Made by a program: the position numbers and the translations under genes. Below, in pieces: positions 25,747 through 33,104 of a DNA stretch of 36,691 bases (positions are counted from its first letter, which is position 1; every line of letters starts with the position of its first letter). A model generated the notes under the pieces. It ran no database searches and was not told the DNA's origin. It worked only from the letters and a program-made list of their open reading frames with translations. Source of the stretch: Burkholderiaceae bacterium (GTDB lineage Bacteria; Pseudomonadota; Gammaproteobacteria; Burkholderiales; Burkholderiaceae_D); contig JAIENA010000322.1 of assembly GCA_019751755.1 (NCBI GenBank), positions 1 to 36,691 of the forward strand, written 5' to 3'.

Positions 25747-26601
25747 ATGCGGACGGCATGGGCTGGATTGCGGGAGCAGGCGGAGTGCAGGGTGGGCGCG
25801 GCGCCGGTTGGCGACGACAGTACCGACGTGCTGCGCCAGCGCCACGAACTGGAAGTCATGCAGATCGAATTGGAAATCCAATCTGAAGCCCTGTCCGAAT
25901 TGCAGGCGCGCCATGCGCGGACACAGCAGGAGCTCGAGCGCGACCAGCGCCTGATGGGCTACCTGTTGCGCGAGCGCGAGCTTGAACGCCAGCGGCTGGC
26001 GCGGGAAATCCACGATGACCTGGCGCAAAACCTGCTGGCGCTGCGCATCGATGTGGTGGCGTTTGGCGCGCGCACGGCCGGCGCCCATGGCCGCCTGCAT
26101 GAACGCGCCGAACAGGTGCTGGGCCATGTCGATGTGGCGATCCGCAACGCGCGCGGCATGATCAATGCGCTGCATCCGCCGGTGCTGGAACTGGGGCTGG
26201 TGGCCGCCATCGAATGGCTGACCGGCTGCTTTCGCAAGGAGTCGCGGCTCGGGTGTACCGTGCAGATGCCGGACGAAGCCAGCTGCGCGGTGATTGCGCC
26301 CGCCCGGGAAGTGGCTTTGTTCCGCATGCTGCGCGAAGCGCTGGCCAATGTGCGGCGCCACGCGCACGCCACCACGGTCCAGGTTGCGCTGGGCATCGAA
26401 GATGGCTGGGTCACCTTGTCGGTGGTGGACAATGGCATCGGCATCGCGCCGGGCGTGCGCGGCAAGCCGGGCGCTTATGGCTTGCAGGTGATCGCGGAGT
26501 GCCTGGTTGAAATCGGTGGTGAATTGATGCTGGACCCGTATGTGCCCGGGCAGGGCGCCCGCCTCGTGATGCGCATGCCGCTGGTGCCGCCGTTGTCCTG
26601 A
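25747..26601 (+). CDS. Cytosolic HisKA_3 (NarL-type) histidine kinase
   Basis: The 284-residue protein has no membrane segment. An N-terminal coiled coil (about 30-80) precedes the HisKA_3 dimerisation helix with His89 in LAREIHDDLAQN. The ATPase domain shows REALANVRRHAHA, DNGIGI and GAYGLQ. It should autophosphorylate and pass phosphate to a LuxR/FixJ-type regulator, which is absent here. It is separated from the CheB-CheR-PAS gene by one base, with GGGAAG just upstream, so the two are cotranscribed and the fusion probably feeds this kinase. Confidence 0.9.
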   Translation: MRTAWAGLREQAECRVGAAPVGDDSTDVLRQRHELEVMQIELEIQSEALSELQARHARTQQELERDQRLMGYLLRERELERQRLAREIHDDLAQNLLALRIDVVAFGARTAGAHGRLHERAEQVLGHVDVAIRNARGMINALHPPVLELGLVAAIEWLTGCFRKESRLGCTVQMPDEASCAVIAPAREVALFRMLREALANVRRHAHATTVQVALGIEDGWVTLSVVDNGIGIAPGVRGKPGAYGLQVIAECLVEIGGELMLDPYVPGQGARLVMRMPLVPPLS

Positions 26602-26667
26602 GTTCGGGCCTGGCCGCCGGCCTGGAATGGTCTATACTGCCGGGGCATCACTTTCCGGAGACCCGAA

Positions 26668-28803
26668 TTGTATAAATTGCTAGTCCTCCCGGCCGCTCTG
26701 CTGGCCGTGTCGGGCGCTACCCGCGCCGACGAAGGGCAATGGCAGCCGCACCAGCTGCTGCAGCTCAAAGCTGAACTCAAGAAAACCGGCATCGCCATTC
26801 CCGCTGAAAAGCTGGCCGACCTGTCGAAACACCCGATGAGCGCCATCGTATCGACCGATGGCTGTTCCGCCTCGTTCGTGTCGCCCGACGGCCTGGTGGT
26901 GACCAATCACCACTGCGCCTATGACGCGATCCAGCGCAATTCCACGCCGGAACACAATTACATCGCCAACGGTTTCCTGGCCAAGACCCGCGCCGCCGAG
27001 CTGCCGGGCGGCCCCAACCTGCGCGTCTATGTGACCGACAAGGTGGAAGACGTCAGCGCCCGCGTACTCAAGGGCCTCGACGCGATGTCGGGCCGTCAGC
27101 GCCATGAAGAAGCGCAAAAGCGCATCAAGGCACTGATCGCCGAATGTGAAACCGACAAGATGTACCGCTGTTCCGTACCGAGCTTCCACCGCGGCGCCGA
27201 GTACTACCGGATTCGCCAGATGATGATCCGCGACGTGCGCCTGGTGTATGCGCCGTCCGACAAGATCGGCAATTACGGCGGCGATATCGACAACTATGAA
27301 TGGCCGCGCCACACCGGCGATTACTCGTTCCTGCGCGCCTATGTCGGCAAGGATGGCCGTCCGGCCGATCCGTCGCCGGACAACGTGCCGTACCAGTCGA
27401 AGGACTTCCTGGTGGTGTCGGCCGAAGGCTTGAAGGCCGGTGACGCGATCCTGCTGGCCGGCTACCCGGGCCGCACCAGCCGCTACAAGCTGCCGGTGGA
27501 AATCCGCTACGCGCGCGACCACGCGTATCCGCTGCAGGTGGCCGAATACCAGGCCGACCTGGACACCATTGCTGGCGCCACCAAAGGCGACAACGCCGCT
27601 GATGTGCGCTACGCCAGCGTGGTCAAGAGCATCAACAACCGGATGAAGAAAACCCAGGGCTTGCTGGACGGCTTTGCCCGCAAGGACCTGGCCGCCATCA
27701 AGGATGGCCAGGACAAGGACTTCCGCGCCTGGTATGCGCAGCAGCCGAAACAGTCCGGCGCAATGCTGGCCGAACTCGATGCCGCGATTGCCGCCGACAT
27801 GGCGCTGTCGAACGAGGAATTCGCCTACACCGTCGCCACCAACAGCGATTTGTTCAAGAGCGCCCGCACGCTGTACCGCCTGGCGCTGGAAAAGCAAAAG
27901 CCGGACGCGCAGCGCAAGGCCGGCTTCCAGCAGCGCGACCTGTCGTTCATCAAGGGCCGTCTGACGCGCCTGGAGCAGTCGTATGACGCGAAAGTCGACC
28001 AGGCCCGCTATGCGGCCGGTCTGGCGCGCTATGCGAAACTGGCGGCCGCCACCCGTCCGCAAAGCCTCGACGCGTTGCTGCCGTCCGCATCGGATGTCGC
28101 CGCGCTGTACCAGCAATCGACGCTGGGCGATACCGCGCGGCGCGTGGCGCTGATGGAACAGGATGCCGCCGCCTTTGCCGCTTCCGATGACGCCTTCATC
28201 AAGCTGGCGGTGAAGCTGCATGCAATCGGCATGGCGCTCGAAGAGCGCCGCATGGAAGTCGACGGCAACCTCGAACGCATCGTGCCGCAATACATGGCGG
28301 CCGTGATCGGGTGGAAAAAATCGCAGGGCAAGCCGGTCTACCCGGACGCCAATTCGACCTTGCGCGTGACCTATGGCACGGTGGCGCCGTATTCGCCGAA
28401 AGATGGCGTGACCAAGGGCCCGTTCACCACCGTGCAAGGGATCCTGGAAAAGCACACCGGCAAGGAGCCGTTCGTGGCGCCGCAGGGCTTGATCGACGCG
28501 GTCAACGCCAAGCGTTATGGCCAGTTCAAGGACCCGGTACTGGGCACCGTGCCGGTCAATTTCCTGTCCAGCGCGGACACCACCGGCGGCAACTCCGGTT
28601 CGGCCGTGATGAACAAGAACGGCGAACTGATTGGCCTCAATTTCGATTCCACCTATGAATCGATCACCAAGGACTGGTATTTCGACACCGCCATCACGCG
28701 TGCGATCCACCTTGATATCCGCTATATGCTGTGGGTGATGAAGGAAGTCGACCACGCCGATAACGTGCTTAAGGAAATGACCATCAAGTATCCGAAGCGC
28801 TGA
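26668..28803 (+). CDS. S46-family dipeptidyl peptidase (DPP11-like)
   Basis: The 711-residue exported enzyme releases dipeptides from peptide N-termini. The signal peptide is at 1-20. The triad is visible: the His pair 81-82 in TNHHC, the Asp in GGDIDNYEWPRH and Ser643 in GGNSGS. Residue 661, equivalent to position 673 of Porphyromonas enzymes, is Ser in NFDSTYE; published work on S46 assigns Arg/Ser here to DPP11 (acidic P1) and Gly to DPP7, so Asp/Glu preference is predicted. The start is a TTG with GGAG seven bases upstream; no ATG precedes the signal peptide. A TATACT -10 element is at 26633-26638. Confidence 0.9.
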   Translation: MYKLLVLPAALLAVSGATRADEGQWQPHQLLQLKAELKKTGIAIPAEKLADLSKHPMSAIVSTDGCSASFVSPDGLVVTNHHCAYDAIQRNSTPEHNYIANGFLAKTRAAELPGGPNLRVYVTDKVEDVSARVLKGLDAMSGRQRHEEAQKRIKALIAECETDKMYRCSVPSFHRGAEYYRIRQMMIRDVRLVYAPSDKIGNYGGDIDNYEWPRHTGDYSFLRAYVGKDGRPADPSPDNVPYQSKDFLVVSAEGLKAGDAILLAGYPGRTSRYKLPVEIRYARDHAYPLQVAEYQADLDTIAGATKGDNAADVRYASVVKSINNRMKKTQGLLDGFARKDLAAIKDGQDKDFRAWYAQQPKQSGAMLAELDAAIAADMALSNEEFAYTVATNSDLFKSARTLYRLALEKQKPDAQRKAGFQQRDLSFIKGRLTRLEQSYDAKVDQARYAAGLARYAKLAAATRPQSLDALLPSASDVAALYQQSTLGDTARRVALMEQDAAAFAASDDAFIKLAVKLHAIGMALEERRMEVDGNLERIVPQYMAAVIGWKKSQGKPVYPDANSTLRVTYGTVAPYSPKDGVTKGPFTTVQGILEKHTGKEPFVAPQGLIDAVNAKRYGQFKDPVLGTVPVNFLSSADTTGGNSGSAVMNKNGELIGLNFDSTYESITKDWYFDTAITRAIHLDIRYMLWVMKEVDHADNVLKEMTIKYPKR

Positions 28804-28824
28804 GTTGGTATGGCGTAGTGTGTG

Positions 28825-28855
28825 AAACGGCGGCCCTTGTGGCCGCCGTTTTCCT
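28825..28855 (+). terminator. Intrinsic terminator after S46 peptidase
   Basis: AAACGGCGGCC (28825-28835) pairs perfectly with GGCCGCCGTTT (28841-28851) across a CTTGT loop, ending in a short T-run. The first TATAAT of the pnuC side begins at 28856, directly after it. Confidence 0.85.
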
Positions 28856-28872
28856 TATAATTGCAGCTTACT

Positions 28873-29499
28873 ATGAATGAATCCATCTCCCTGCTCGGCC
28901 TGCTGACCACGACGCCGCTAGAACTGCTGTCCTTTGTGCTGTCGGTGGCGACAGTGCTGCTCAATATCCGCCAGAACCACTGGGCCTGGCTGTTTGCCAT
29001 CCTGTCATCGGCCACCTATGGCGTGGTGTTTGCGGGCGCCAAGCTGTATGGCGACATGGCGCTGCAACTGGTGTTCATCAGCGTCTCGTTCTGGGGCTGG
29101 TACCAGTGGCTGCACGGCAGTAGCGCGCACGATAAACTGGCGGTGACGGAACTGGACCGGCGCGGCATCCTGTGGTCGGCCGTCGGCTGGCTGGCCGGTT
29201 TTGTTGCGCTGGCCTGGTTCCTCAAGCGCTTTACCGATACCGACGTGCCGCACATGGATGGTTTCCTGACGGCGGGCAGCCTGGTGGGGCAGGTACTGTT
29301 GTCGCGCAAAAAAGTCGAGAACTGGATCGTCTGGATTATGGTCGACATCATTTATGTCGCGCTGTATGTCCACAAGCATTTGATCCTGACGGCCGTGCTG
29401 TATGGCTTGTTCGTGCTGATGGCGGTGGCCGGACTGCTGGCGTGGAAGCGCGCGGCGGAAGGGGCGGGCGACGCCAGCGACGCGGTGGTGCTGAAATGA
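28873..29499 (+). CDS. pnuC: PnuC-family transporter (nicotinamide riboside or thiamine)
   Basis: The 208-residue inner-membrane protein has about seven helices and PnuC signatures: WGWYQW (74-79) and VENWIVWIMVD (148-158). PnuC carriers move nicotinamide riboside down a gradient that is held by intracellular phosphorylation; the PnuT branch moves thiamine. Asp158 stands where E. coli PnuC has Asn. I cannot tell from this whether the cargo is nicotinamide riboside or thiamine. The downstream NadR-like kinase favours nicotinamide riboside, and the TPP-riboswitch receptor nearby leaves thiamine open. ATG 28873 has no ribosome binding site, and a TATAAT lies only 11 bases before it. Confidence 0.88.
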   Translation: MNESISLLGLLTTTPLELLSFVLSVATVLLNIRQNHWAWLFAILSSATYGVVFAGAKLYGDMALQLVFISVSFWGWYQWLHGSSAHDKLAVTELDRRGILWSAVGWLAGFVALAWFLKRFTDTDVPHMDGFLTAGSLVGQVLLSRKKVENWIVWIMVDIIYVALYVHKHLILTAVLYGLFVLMAVAGLLAWKRAAEGAGDASDAVVLK

Positions 29500-30020
29500 C
29501 CCGGCGCGTGGCCATCGTGGGCGCGGCGTCGGCCGGCAAGTCTACCCTGGCCGCGCGCCTGGCGGCGCACTATGGCACCGTCTGGGTGCCGGAATACCTG
29601 CGCGAATTCGTCGAGACGCAAGGCCGCATGCCGGCCGCCGACGACCAGATCGTGATTGCCCGCACCCAGGCCGCACGCGAGCAGGCCGCGCTGGCGCAGG
29701 CGTGCGGTTATCTGTTTTGCGACACCACGCCGTTGATGACGGCGGTCTACAGCCGTCATTATTTCGGCGGTATCGATGACGAGCTGGAACAACTGGTGCG
29801 GCGCTGCCGCTACGACATCACGCTGGTGTGCGCCTCCGATATCCCATGGGAGCCTGATGGCATGCGCGAAACGCTGGACCAATGCGGCGTGATTGCCGGC
29901 TTGCTGTTCGAAGAGCTGGAGCGGCGCAATATTCCCTATACGCTGGTGGCGGGCGATGCCGCGCAGCGCCTGCTAAAAGCCGAGCAGGCACTGGGCAAGC
30001 CTGCTACATTAAGGACATGA
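29496..30020 (+). CDS. NadR-like P-loop kinase (ribosylnicotinamide kinase type)
   Basis: The 174-residue cytosolic protein matches the C-terminal kinase domain of NadR alone, without the repressor or adenylyltransferase parts. The P-loop is GAASAGKS (9-16), followed by EYLREFVE, the Walker B-like FCDTTPLMT and the PWEPDGMR lid segment. It should trap imported nicotinamide riboside as NMN. A thiamine kinase role is an alternative if the carrier is PnuT. The ATG overlaps the pnuC stop (ATGA), and the gene ends in another ATGA overlap with the next gene, so all three are translationally coupled. Confidence 0.87.
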   Translation: MTRRVAIVGAASAGKSTLAARLAAHYGTVWVPEYLREFVETQGRMPAADDQIVIARTQAAREQAALAQACGYLFCDTTPLMTAVYSRHYFGGIDDELEQLVRRCRYDITLVCASDIPWEPDGMRETLDQCGVIAGLLFEELERRNIPYTLVAGDAAQRLLKAEQALGKPATLRT

Positions 30021-30751
30021 CTAGAACACTCCTTGCAGCCATCATGCTTGTTGCCGGCTTGCCCTGCGCGCAGGCGGCGACCGGGTATTACCTGGTGTCC
30101 GTGTATGACGTCGAAGGCCAGCATGGCATCGATTACAAATACTGGAATGCGGACTACACCAATGGGTCCAGCCGCTCGTCGCCGGAAATCGGCTACAGCC
30201 TCGGCGTGACCTCGCGCTGGTACACGGAACTCAATGCCGTGTGGTTCCGCGAGCATGGCGGCGACGGCAACGCGCTGTCGTCCGTCAACTGGCAAAACGA
30301 TGTGCTGCTGACCCAGGGCCAGTATGCGGTCGATGTGGCGCTGCATACCGATATCCAGCGTAGCACGGCCAAGCCGCATGTCACCAGCCTGGAAATCGGC
30401 CCGGTCTTGCAGACCGAGTATTACCGCACCCAGTTCAACGCCAACCTGTTCCTGCAGCGCGACCTGCACGGCAAGGATGGGGCGCAGACGCAGTTGGTCT
30501 ATCAGTGGCAAGTGAAACAGCGCTGGAAAAGCTGGTTGCAGCCGGGTGTGCAGGGCTTTGGCGAGGTCGGAAAATGGAATGACTGGCTGCCGCGCCAGCG
30601 GCAATCGCACCGGGCCGGGCCTGCCGTGTTTGGCGGCGTCGACGTCGGGCCGGGCCAGGAAATCAAGTATGAAGCGGCCTGGCTGATTGGTAAAAACTCC
30701 GCGCGCAGCGCGCAGAGTTTTACGTTACGGGTGCAGTACCTGTTCAGGTAA
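30017..30751 (+). CDS. Predicted exported outer-membrane beta-barrel protein of unknown family
   Basis: The 244-residue protein begins with a signal peptide (residues 1-20, cleavage near AQA-A). The mature part is rich in alternating aromatic and polar stretches (YKYWNADY, TEYYRTQFNANLFLQR, QVKQRWKSWL) and ends in VQYLFR, which suggests an outer-membrane beta barrel, though the last residue is Arg, not Phe. I do not recognise a family. It overlaps the NadR-like kinase by ATGA and has AAGGA upstream of the ATG. Coupling to pnuC and the kinase suggests it passes the same vitamin across the outer membrane. That is an inference. Confidence 0.75.
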   Translation: MTRTLLAAIMLVAGLPCAQAATGYYLVSVYDVEGQHGIDYKYWNADYTNGSSRSSPEIGYSLGVTSRWYTELNAVWFREHGGDGNALSSVNWQNDVLLTQGQYAVDVALHTDIQRSTAKPHVTSLEIGPVLQTEYYRTQFNANLFLQRDLHGKDGAQTQLVYQWQVKQRWKSWLQPGVQGFGEVGKWNDWLPRQRQSHRAGPAVFGGVDVGPGQEIKYEAAWLIGKNSARSAQSFTLRVQYLFR

Positions 30752-30765
30752 CCTGACAGGTACTG
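30734..30765. terminator. Hairpin between convergent outer-membrane genes
   Basis: CAGTACCTG and TCAGG (30734-30748, one bulged T) pair with CCTGA and CAGGTACTG (30752-30765), giving 14 pairs around a TAA loop that is the stop codon of the upstream gene. It can fold on both strands and would separate the convergent genes. Confidence 0.6.
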
Positions 30766-30777
30766 TCGCCACCCGGT

Positions 30778-32871
30778 TTAGAAGTCGACCTGTGCCGACA
30801 GTTTATAGGCGCGGTCGCCGCCCGGGAACAGGTAGCCGCCCAAATCCGGCGTCACGTCGCGCCAGTAAAACTTGTTGGTGGCGTTGCGCACGGTGGCGCG
30901 CAGCACGGTCTTCACGTCGCCCACTTTGATCGCATACGAGGCACCCAGGTTCAGCACGCTGTAGCCTGGGACGAACACGGTGTTGGTGTTATCGAAGGCC
31001 TTGCGGCTGGCGTATTGCCAGTTCGCGTTCAGCTTCAGGCCTGCGATTTGCGGCAACGCATATTCGGCCCACAGCGAGGTCTTGAACTTCGGCACGTTGG
31101 TTACGCGCTTGCCATCCATGGAGGCAACGCCGGTGCCGCTTTGCTCGGTGTCCAGCGCCATGGCGGTGAACCACAGTTGCAGGTCGCGCGTCACTTGGCC
31201 ATTGGCACGCAATTCCAGGCCGCGGTGCTGGCGCTCGCCGCCGCGCACGAATGTGCTGGATGCATCGATGTAATCGAGGCCCTTGCGGATCTGGAAGACC
31301 GCCATCGCCAGGCTGACCTCTTCGCCTATATCCGCCTTCACGCCCAGCTCCACCTGCTTCGACACGGATGGCGCCAGTGCGCGGCCGGCGTTGGTGGTTT
31401 TCATTGGCGCCACGTCGCCATATTCCAGGCCCTTGGCCCAGCTGGCGTACGCGCTGGCGTTGGCCTTCGGCGCAAACACCAGCGACACGTTCGGCAACAG
31501 GAACGATTCGTCCACGGGCGCCACATCGACTTCGCTGCGCTTGAGCTGCGCGCTGCGCACACCGGCATGCAATTTCAGCTTGTCGGTCAGGCCCACCACG
31601 TCCTGCACGAACACGGCTTGTTCGCGGTCCGAACGGCGTTCCGATACCGGGCCGCTGGTGCCGCGCGCCGGTTTGACGTTGACCGGCGCGGTCAGGTTGC
31701 TGGTGCCGGCGTAATCGTACAGGTAGTCGCCCCATTTTTCGCTGTTCTTGAACCACGACCAGCCGACCGTCAGCGCGTGTCGCATGGCGCCGGTGGCGAA
31801 CTTGCCCTGCACCATGGCTTGCATTGCCTGTGGCGATTTGCGCTCGCCCAAGCTCTGGTAATCGTAGACATCGAAGTCGCCATTGCCGCAGAAGCCCGGA
31901 TACAGGTTTTGCGCGCTGCAGCCATAAGGGAAGGCGGTGTAATCGTCACGCTTGAACGCATGGCGGTTGGCCGAGACGGTGGCGCTCCAGTCCTGGTTCA
32001 GTTGCAGCAGCAGGCGCGCGCCGATATTGCTGCTCTCGGTGGTGACCGGCTTGCTCCATGGTTGGGCATTCAATTGCAGGTCGGCCGGCACGCGCGGGAA
32101 CGTGGCGTTGTTGATCAGCTGGAAGCCGGGCGCCGTCACCTGCGCTTTTTTCTGGTAATCGCCATCGATTTGCAGCAGCGCGTCGGGCGTGATTTGCCAG
32201 TCGAAGGCGCCGGACACGAAGTTGCGGTGGCCGTCCGAGCCCTTGATGTAGGAGCGCAGGCGCTCGCCGGCCACGTTGATGCGGTAGCCGAAGCGGCTGT
32301 CGTCGAAACGGCCGCCCAGGTCCACGTGGCCCAGCAGCGTGCCGCGTTCGCTCGCTTCCAGCGTCACGCTGCGCAGCGTCTTCGAGGTCGGGCGCTTGGT
32401 CACGTAATTGACCACGCCGCCCGGCGCCGCGACGCCGGCCTGCATGCCGGCCAGGCCTTTCAGCACTTCGATGGCTTCCTTGTTTTCCAGCGGAATCTGG
32501 GTGTCGCCGGCAATCGCCAGGCCATCCTTGCGGTAGCTGTTGGCGTTGTTGAGCTTGAAGCCGCGGATCGAGAATTGCTCGGCATAGCCGACCGCGTTAT
32601 ACGCGTCGCTGATGCTGGCGTCGAATTTCGCCGCATCAGTGGTGGTGCGGATATTCAATTCCTGCATTTTTTCACGGTCCAGCACATTGATCGACGCGGG
32701 CGTCAGCAACAGCGGGATGTCGGCAAAGCCGCCGATGGCGGCATGGGTGCCGGCCGGCTTGCTGCCGGTGATGACCACCTCGGTCATGGTTTGCTGCGCA
32801 AGAGCAGGGGCGGCAAAAGCCTGGGCGATCGCCAGTGCGGCGGCGGTGACTGCGAATTCTGGTTTGAACAT
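30778..32871 (-). CDS. TonB-dependent receptor under a TPP riboswitch
   Basis: The 697-residue outer-membrane receptor has a signal peptide (1-26), a TonB-box-like TMTEVVITG, a plug domain (about 45-155, with QFSIRGF and PGGVVNYVTKRP) and a 22-strand barrel ending in QVDF. By sequence it resembles siderophore receptors of the FhuA/FpvA group. The leader is a TPP riboswitch, so the cargo is probably thiamine or a precursor, as proposed for other receptors with this control. The start is ATG 32871 with TAAGAG upstream; the longer frame to 32952 runs into the riboswitch. It is convergent with the pnuC operon. Confidence 0.9.
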   Translation of the reverse strand: MFKPEFAVTAAALAIAQAFAAPALAQQTMTEVVITGSKPAGTHAAIGGFADIPLLLTPASINVLDREKMQELNIRTTTDAAKFDASISDAYNAVGYAEQFSIRGFKLNNANSYRKDGLAIAGDTQIPLENKEAIEVLKGLAGMQAGVAAPGGVVNYVTKRPTSKTLRSVTLEASERGTLLGHVDLGGRFDDSRFGYRINVAGERLRSYIKGSDGHRNFVSGAFDWQITPDALLQIDGDYQKKAQVTAPGFQLINNATFPRVPADLQLNAQPWSKPVTTESSNIGARLLLQLNQDWSATVSANRHAFKRDDYTAFPYGCSAQNLYPGFCGNGDFDVYDYQSLGERKSPQAMQAMVQGKFATGAMRHALTVGWSWFKNSEKWGDYLYDYAGTSNLTAPVNVKPARGTSGPVSERRSDREQAVFVQDVVGLTDKLKLHAGVRSAQLKRSEVDVAPVDESFLLPNVSLVFAPKANASAYASWAKGLEYGDVAPMKTTNAGRALAPSVSKQVELGVKADIGEEVSLAMAVFQIRKGLDYIDASSTFVRGGERQHRGLELRANGQVTRDLQLWFTAMALDTEQSGTGVASMDGKRVTNVPKFKTSLWAEYALPQIAGLKLNANWQYASRKAFDNTNTVFVPGYSVLNLGASYAIKVGDVKTVLRATVRNATNKFYWRDVTPDLGGYLFPGGDRAYKLSAQVDF

Positions 32872-32937
32872 AGTGGCTCTTAAAACGTGGGAGCCAGCGG
32901 AGGAGAGCAAACGGCGGGAGGGGATCGGCGCGACGCT

Positions 32938-33022
32938 TTCCTTCGCTGGCATTATCCAGATCAGGTACGGAGGGTATCTCTCACCCGGACATGTTGTGGA
33001 CGTCCAGGACCCCTAGCGAAGC
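32938..33022 (-). ncRNA. TPP riboswitch (THI element)
   Basis: On the minus strand the conserved blocks run in order: GGGTGAGAGATACCC (CUGAGA region), ACCTGATCTGGATAATGCC and AGCGAAGG. P1 is formed by CTTCGCT (33021-33015) with AGCGAAG (32947-32941). It lies 67 bases upstream of the TonB receptor start and should lower expression when thiamine pyrophosphate is abundant. TATGTT at 33037-33032 could be the -10 element. Confidence 0.95.
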
Positions 33023-33038
33023 GGCGAGTGTAACATAA

Positions 33039-33084
33039 GGCGCCGCCGGGCGCCTGACGGGGCCGCCATAACGGGTATGGCGGC
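33039..33084 (-). terminator. Two hairpins after the dehydrogenase gene
   Basis: GCCGCCATA (33062-33070) pairs with TATGGCGGC (33076-33084), and GGCGCC (33039-33044) pairs with GGCGCC (33049-33054). They lie between the dehydrogenase stop and the riboswitch and probably separate the two transcripts. Confidence 0.5.
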
Positions 33085-33104
33085 AGCCCGGCTGACAGTG
33101 TCGG

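Noticed and set aside
26680-28755. 691-residue open frame on the minus strand
   Set aside because: Antisense to the S46 peptidase, which carries an intact catalytic triad and signal peptide.
28804-28872. Riboswitch (TPP or NAD-type) upstream of pnuC
   Set aside because: Only 69 bases are available, and a terminator hairpin fills most of them.
31015-32883. 622-residue open frame on the plus strand
   Set aside because: It mirrors the TonB receptor gene; the receptor shows clear plug and barrel motifs and a riboswitch, this frame shows none.
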